Shown: one piece after another, positions 8,667 to 12,410 of the stretch
Numbering within the stretch: position 1 is the stretch's first letter
Layout of the letters: every line of letters starts with the position of its first letter
Source of the DNA: Gammaproteobacteria bacterium
Lineage (GTDB): Bacteria; Pseudomonadota; Gammaproteobacteria; UBA5335
Assembly: GCA_011620145.1 (NCBI GenBank)
Contig: WOZT01000161.1
Location: 1 to 12,410, forward strand
Direction: 5' to 3'
DNA length: 12,410 bases
Made by a program: the position numbers and the translations under genes
Notes under the pieces: generated by a model
The model's input: only the letters and a program-made list of their open reading frames with translations
Database searches by the model: none
Told to the model about the DNA's origin: nothing

Positions 8667-9424
8667 TCACGGTACTGCGCCCCCAGGACCCACCGGACCA
8701 CTTCCCGGATCCAGCCCGCGCCTTGCGAGAACCCAACGGCCTGCTGGCGATTGGGGGAGACCTGTCGCCGCCTCGGCTGGTGGCCGCTTACCGGCGGGGA
8801 ATCTTCCCCTGGTACAACCCCGGCGAACCCATCCTGTGGTGGTCGCCCGATCCGCGGGCCATTCTGCTCCCGGCCGCGGTCCACGTGTCGCACCGCCTGC
8901 GCCGCCGCATGCGCCAGGCGCCCTATCGCGTCAGCCTGAACGAGGCATTCCAGCAAGTTGTAACAGCATGCGCCGCACCGCGCAAAAGCGGCCCCGGGAC
9001 CTGGCTGGTTCCCGAGATGCAGCAGGCCTATGGCCACCTGCATCGCGCCGGCTTCGCCCATTCAATCGAGCTGTGGCAGGGCGCCGATCTGGTGGGCGGC
9101 CTGTACGGCATTGCCCTGGGACGGGCCTTCTTCGGGGAGTCCATGTTCAGCCGGGTGCCGGACGCATCCAAGATGCTGCTGGCCATCCTCGGGCAACAAT
9201 TGGCGCGGCGGGGCTATCGTCTGATCGACGGGCAGGTGGCTTCGGACCACCTGTTGCGCATGGGCGCCCAATTGTGGACCCGTGAGCGCTTCCTGCACGA
9301 ACTCGCGCTGGCGATTGCGCAAAGTCCGTCCAGCCCGCTGACGCCGCTGGATGCCGACCTGCTCACGCCCGCTGGCGCAGTGCCCGACAACCACGCGCCC
9401 GTTGAACAAGAACCCGCCTTGTAG
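8663..9424 (+). CDS. aat: Leucyl/phenylalanyl-tRNA-protein transferase
   Basis: Cytoplasmic enzyme that moves Leu or Phe from charged tRNA onto proteins with N-terminal Arg or Lys, creating an N-degron read by ClpS. 253 residues; the E. coli protein has 234, the excess being a C-terminal tail. Conserved blocks are intact: FPDP (14-17), [11 protein letters not shown] (25-35), [20 protein letters not shown] (43-62), FFGESMFS (156-163) and [15 protein letters not shown] (188-202). E159, D189 and Q191 sit where the E. coli active-site Glu156, Asp186 and Gln188 lie. The frame is open from 8603, but the ATG at 8663 is chosen because it overlaps the upstream stop as ATGA and gives the normal N-terminus. 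The gene is close to infA, as in E. coli, and to clpSA, its pathway partners. Confidence 0.96.
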   Translation: MITVLRPQDPPDHFPDPARALREPNGLLAIGGDLSPPRLVAAYRRGIFPWYNPGEPILWWSPDPRAILLPAAVHVSHRLRRRMRQAPYRVSLNEAFQQVVTACAAPRKSGPGTWLVPEMQQAYGHLHRAGFAHSIELWQGADLVGGLYGIALGRAFFGESMFSRVPDASKMLLAILGQQLARRGYRLIDGQVASDHLLRMGAQLWTRERFLHELALAIAQSPSSPLTPLDADLLTPAGAVPDNHAPVEQEPAL

Positions 9425-9430
9425 CACAAT
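9402..9430 (+). promoter_or_regulatory. Candidate sigma-70 promoter for infA
   Basis: TTGAAC (9402-9407) and CACAAT (9425-9430) are separated by exactly 17 bases and each matches the consensus at four of six positions. The pair straddles the end of aat and would start transcription about 40 bases before the infA ATG. An independent promoter makes sense for infA, which needs high expression. A small hairpin, GCCCT-TCGC-AGGGC (9435-9448), would lie at the 5' end of that transcript; it has no T-tract, so it is not a terminator. The call rests on two imperfect hexamers only. Confidence 0.4.
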
Positions 9431-9476
9431 CCCAGCCCTTCGCAGGGCATTCCGCCCTTCTCATGATCGGGTTGCC

Positions 9477-9695
9477 ATGTCCAAAGAAGATATGATCGAA
9501 ATGCAGGGCAAGGTCATTGAAACCTTGCCGAACACCACCTTCCGGGTCCAATTGGAAAACGGGCATGTCGTCACTGCCCACATCTCGGGCAAGATGCGCA
9601 AGCATTACATCCGCATCCTGACCGGCGACATGGTGACCGTCCAGCTCACCCCTTACGACCTCAGCAAGGGCCGCATCGTTTTCCGGGGTCGCTAA
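9477..9695 (+). CDS. infA: Translation initiation factor IF-1
   Basis: 72-residue single OB-fold protein that binds the ribosomal A site on the 30S subunit and helps IF-2 and IF-3 select the initiator tRNA. It is nearly identical to E. coli IF-1 in length and sequence: [13 protein letters not shown] at the start, [20 protein letters not shown] in the middle, and [13 protein letters not shown] at the end. The frame is open back to 9351, but the ATG at 9477 gives the exact family N-terminus. The Shine-Dalgarno is weak (GGG seven to nine bases upstream). It is downstream of aat by 52 bases and convergent with clpA: its TAA at 9693-9695 overlaps the clpA stop. E. coli has the serW tRNA gene in this junction; none is present here. 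Confidence 0.98.
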   Translation: MSKEDMIEMQGKVIETLPNTTFRVQLENGHVVTAHISGKMRKHYIRILTGDMVTVQLTPYDLSKGRIVFRGR

Positions 9696-11959
9696 ACGGC
9701 CACAGCCCGCGACTCGACCTCCAGCGACAGCTGATCGTCCGTCACGTCGACTCGGACGCTCCCCCCTTCGGACAAGCGCCCGAACAGGATTTCATCGGCC
9801 AGCGGCCGCTTGATGTGCTCCTGGATCACCCGCGCCATGGGTCGGGCGCCCATATGGGGATCATAGCCGCGCTCCGCCAGCCAGGCGCGCGCCGCATCGC
9901 TCACCGTCAAGTGCACGCGCTTGCCCTCCAGCTGGACCTCCAGCTGCGTCAGGAACTTGTCCACCACATGCAGAATGGTCCCTGCATCCAGCGGCTTGAA
10001 CTGGACAATGGCATCCAGGCGATTGCGGAATTCCGGTGAAAATGCCCGCTTGATGGTTTCCATCACATCCGTCTGGTGGTCCTGGATGGCAAATCCCATC
10101 GAGGGGCGCTGCATGGCCTCCGCCCCGGCGTTGGTGGTCATCACCAGGATGACATTGCGGAAATCCACCTTGCGGCCGTTGTTGTCCGTCAGGGTGCCGT
10201 GGTCCATGACCTGCAGCAGGAGGTTGAAGACATCCGGATGGGCCTTCTCGATTTCATCCAGCAGCACCACCGCATGCGGCGTCTTGAGAATCGCATCGGT
10301 CAACAGCCCGCCCTGATCGAAACCCACGTAGCCGGGAGGCGCACCAATCAGTCGCGAGACGGTGTGCCGTTCCATGTATTCGGACATGTCGAAACGGATC
10401 AGCTCGATGCCCAACACCTGGGCCAACTGACGGGTGACCTCGGTTTTGCCCACCCCCGTGGGGCCAGCGAACAGGAAGCTGCCGATGGGCCGATCCGGGT
10501 GCCCCAGGCCTGAACGGTTCATCTTGATGGCGTTGGCCAGATTGGCAATGGCCTCGTCCTGACCATAGATCACCAGCTTCAGGTCCCGATCCAGGTTGCG
10601 CATGGTATCGCGGTCGGAGCGGGAAACCTGTTTGGGTGGAATACGCGCCACCTTCGCGATGATCGCTTCCATATCGCCGGCGGTGACGGTTTTTCGCCGG
10701 CGGCTCTCCGGCAGCAACTGGAGACTGGCGCCCGCTTCGTCCACCACATCGATGGCCTTGTCCGGCAGGTGACGATCCGTGATGTAGCGCGCCGACAACT
10801 CCGCTGCGGCGCGCAGGGCGGGCTGGGTATAGCGAACCTTGTGAAACTCCTCGAAATGGCGCTGCAGGCCTTTGAGGATCTGATAGGTTTCATCCACCGT
10901 GGGTTCGGGGACATCGATCTTCTGGAAGCGCCGGGCCAAGGCGCGATCTTTCTCGAAAATACCGCGATATTCCTGGTAGGTCGTCGATCCGATGCATTTC
11001 AGATCGCCCGAGGCCAGCATGGGCTTGAGCAGGTTGGAGGCATCCATCACCCCGCCCGAGGCAGAACCAGCCCCGATCAAGGTGTGGATTTCATCAATGA
11101 ACAGCACTGCCCCCTTCTGCTTGCGCAACTGGGACAGCACCCCCTTCAGACGCTTTTCGAAATCGCCGCGGTATTTGGTGCCCGCCACCAGTGCCCCCAG
11201 ATCGAGGGAATAGATGGTCGATTCCTTGAGCACATCAGGCACCCGACCCTGGGTGATGAGCCACGCCAAGCCCTCGGCAATCGCCGTCTTGCCCACCCCG
11301 GCCTCACCTACCAGCAAGGGGTTGTTCTTGCGGCGGCGGCAGAGAATCTGCACCACCCGTTCCACTTCGGCCTCGCGCCCGATCAAGGGATCGATGCGCC
11401 CGCGGCGCGCCCGCGTGTTGAGATTGGCGGCATACAGATCAAGTGGGCTGGCGCTTTCCTCGCGTTCGCCCGCGCTGTCGGCACTCTCGCCAGGGGCACT
11501 GCCGTCCTCGGGCTCCTCGTGATCGTGGACCTTGCGGATGCCGTGGGAGATGAAGTTGACCACATCCAGGCGCGAGACCGATTGCTTGTTGAGCAGAAAG
11601 ACCGCCTGGGCCTCCTGCTCGCTGAAGATGGCCACCAGCACATTGAGCGCGGTGACCTCCTTCTTGCCGGCCGATTGCACATGGAAGAAGGCCCGTTGCA
11701 GCACCCGCTGAAACCCCAGCGTGGGCTGGACGTCGTGGTGATCGCGACCCCCCACCACCGGGGTATGGCTGTCGATGTATTCGCGCAACTCCCGCCCCAG
11801 TTGGGCCAGATCCGCACCGCACAGGCGCAGCGCTTCGGCCACCATGGCGTTGTCGAGCAAGGACAGGAGCAAGTGTTCCACGGTAATGAACTCGTGCCGC
11901 TTGGCACGGGCCTCGTTGAACGCGGCGTTGATGGCGAATTCCAGCTCTTTGCTCAACAT
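9692..11959 (-). CDS. clpA: ATP-dependent Clp protease ATP-binding subunit ClpA
   Basis: Hexameric unfoldase that feeds ClpS-delivered N-degron substrates, SsrA-tagged proteins and others into ClpP. 755 residues, against 758 in E. coli. Order: the Clp N-domain (about 1-140, opening with [20 protein letters not shown], then [11 protein letters not shown]), a Ser/Glu-rich linker (about 145-172), AAA+ D1 with Walker A GEAGVGKT (218-225) and Walker B LFIDE (286-290), AAA+ D2 with Walker A GPTGVGKT (499-506) and VLLDE (565-569), and a C-terminal D2-small domain with [20 protein letters not shown]. The ClpP-docking loop reads SMGF (620-623), where E. coli has SIGL. The absence of a long coiled-coil middle domain separates it from ClpB. 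The ATG at 11959 has CGGAG eight bases upstream. It lies 92 bases downstream of clpS. Confidence 0.98.
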   Translation of the reverse strand: MLSKELEFAINAAFNEARAKRHEFITVEHLLLSLLDNAMVAEALRLCGADLAQLGRELREYIDSHTPVVGGRDHHDVQPTLGFQRVLQRAFFHVQSAGKKEVTALNVLVAIFSEQEAQAVFLLNKQSVSRLDVVNFISHGIRKVHDHEEPEDGSAPGESADSAGEREESASPLDLYAANLNTRARRGRIDPLIGREAEVERVVQILCRRRKNNPLLVGEAGVGKTAIAEGLAWLITQGRVPDVLKESTIYSLDLGALVAGTKYRGDFEKRLKGVLSQLRKQKGAVLFIDEIHTLIGAGSASGGVMDASNLLKPMLASGDLKCIGSTTYQEYRGIFEKDRALARRFQKIDVPEPTVDETYQILKGLQRHFEEFHKVRYTQPALRAAAELSARYITDRHLPDKAIDVVDEAGASLQLLPESRRRKTVTAGDMEAIIAKVARIPPKQVSRSDRDTMRNLDRDLKLVIYGQDEAIANLANAIKMNRSGLGHPDRPIGSFLFAGPTGVGKTEVTRQLAQVLGIELIRFDMSEYMERHTVSRLIGAPPGYVGFDQGGLLTDAILKTPHAVVLLDEIEKAHPDVFNLLLQVMDHGTLTDNNGRKVDFRNVILVMTTNAGAEAMQRPSMGFAIQDHQTDVMETIKRAFSPEFRNRLDAIVQFKPLDAGTILHVVDKFLTQLEVQLEGKRVHLTVSDAARAWLAERGYDPHMGARPMARVIQEHIKRPLADEILFGRLSEGGSVRVDVTDDQLSLEVESRAVAV

Positions 11960-12051
11960 GGCGAACGCTCCGTGGCGGGCGCAGGCCGTCTGTCAACATC
12001 TGGACAGACCGGCGGGCTGATGATCAACAAACTCTACTGCTCGAAAAAACC
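11960..12051 (-). promoter_or_regulatory. clpS-clpA intergenic region with a bulged hairpin
   Basis: The 92-base gap contains a hairpin: arms GTCTGTC (11988-11994) and GACAGAC (12003-12009) around an 8-base loop, extended by three more pairs (11985-11987 with 12011-12013) if C12010 is bulged. In the clpA transcript it would end about 25 bases before the start codon. No T-tract follows it, so it is not an intrinsic terminator. It could be an RNA structure that stabilises clpA mRNA or tunes its translation, or a dyad DNA site. Near the clpS end lies a T6 run (minus strand, 12049-12044). A perfect -35-like TTGACA overlaps the hairpin, but no matching -10 exists. Structure is seen; function is inference. 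Confidence 0.4.
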
Positions 12052-12375
12052 TCAGGCCTCCTCCATGGAGGACATCAAAGGGTGCTGGTGCTTACGCGAG
12101 TACTCGTTCACTTGGGACACCTTGGTCTCGGCGATCTGGGCCGGGTAGACACCGCACACTGCCTTGCCCTGGGTATGCACCTGGAGCATCACATGGGTCG
12201 CCTGGGTCCGATCCATGCTGAAGAACCGCTCCAGGATATGCACCACGAACTCCATGGGGGTGAAGTCATCGTTCAGCAGCACCACTTTGTAGAGCGGCGG
12301 TGGTTTGAGCTTGGGCTTGGCGTTTTCAACGACCGCATCGCCGTCGCCCTCACCCGGCCGGTTGGATTCCATCAT
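12052..12375 (-). CDS. clpS: ATP-dependent Clp protease adaptor ClpS
   Basis: Small adaptor that binds proteins with N-terminal Leu, Phe, Tyr or Trp and hands them to ClpA, also steering ClpAP away from SsrA-tagged substrates. 107 residues, against 106 in E. coli. A flexible, acidic and proline-containing N-terminal tail (about 1-27), needed in the family for delivery, precedes the folded core: [20 protein letters not shown] (29-48) with N35 and D36 of the binding pocket and the gatekeeper-position M41, then [15 protein letters not shown] with H67, then IAETKV. The N-end-rule pocket therefore looks intact. Two adjacent ATGs (12375, 12372) could serve; no strong Shine-Dalgarno is visible in the few bases upstream. 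clpA follows after 92 bases. Confidence 0.97.
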   Translation of the reverse strand: MMESNRPGEGDGDAVVENAKPKLKPPPLYKVVLLNDDFTPMEFVVHILERFFSMDRTQATHVMLQVHTQGKAVCGVYPAQIAETKVSQVNEYSRKHQHPLMSSMEEA

Positions 12376-12410
12376 ACGCGCAAAGCCGCCATTGGAAACA
12401 CAGCCAATAC
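12376..12410. other. 35-base edge upstream of clpS, no gene seen
   Basis: This should be the start of the clpS leader. I see no convincing promoter hexamers and no strong ribosome-binding site. A short inverted repeat ATTGG-AAACACAG-CCAAT (12391-12408) is present, but it is cut close to the window edge and five-base arms are weak evidence. The gene beyond it cannot be identified. Confidence 0.3.

Noticed and set aside
9351..9476. N-terminal extension of IF-1 by 42 residues
   Set aside because: It overlaps the aat end, has no family similarity, and the ATG at 9477 gives exactly the normal 72-residue protein.
9425..9476. Hairpin GCCCT-TCGC-AGGGC as a terminator for aat
   Set aside because: Only five pairs and no T-tract follows, so termination is unlikely.
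11992..11997. Perfect minus-strand TTGACA as a -35 box for clpA
   Set aside because: No acceptable -10 hexamer lies 15-19 bases downstream; the bases belong to the hairpin and its loop.
10769..12148. 459-codon plus-strand open frame opposite clpA and the end of clpS
   Set aside because: It spans two real genes and their gap in antisense with a His/Gln-rich composition and no family match.

Overview
The window is a GC-rich stretch of core chromosome from a gammaproteobacterium. The gene order is close to the E. coli 20-minute region (clpS-clpA-serW-infA-aat-cydCD-trxB-lrp-ftsK-lolA-rarA-serS, order given from memory) and to the equivalent Pseudomonas region. The genus cannot be fixed from this. 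An autotrophic or halophilic Chromatiales-type lineage is a guess only. Coding density is very high: seven short non-coding gaps, none above about 100 bases, and no mobile element, tRNA, rRNA or CRISPR.

Left two thirds (1-7441, minus strand): an apparent seven-gene operon reads right to left, ald (alanine dehydrogenase), ftsK (DNA translocase), lolA (lipoprotein chaperone), a small VanZ-like membrane protein, rarA (replication-associated AAA+ ATPase), crcB/fluC (fluoride channel) and serS (seryl-tRNA synthetase, missing its last few codons at the window edge). Gaps are 17, 5 and 24 bases, and three junctions overlap by 1-4 bases (lolA/vanZ, vanZ/rarA, rarA/crcB), so translational coupling is likely. 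ald and the VanZ-like gene are the additions relative to the E. coli order.

Middle (7521-9695, plus strand): divergent from ald across a 79-base gap lie a FemAB-like/GNAT acyltransferase, then aat (leucyl/phenylalanyl-tRNA-protein transferase) overlapping it by an ATGA junction, then infA (IF-1) behind a candidate promoter.

Right (9692-12375, minus strand): clpS and clpA, convergent with infA and overlapping its stop codon. Aat (adds N-terminal Leu/Phe), ClpS (recognises such N-termini) and ClpA (unfolds them for ClpP) form the bacterial N-degron pathway, encoded here within about 4 kb.

I found no clearly new system. The points most worth following are the FemAB-like gene coupled to aat beside clpSA, the VanZ-like gene embedded between lolA and rarA, and a bulged hairpin in the clpS-clpA gap.
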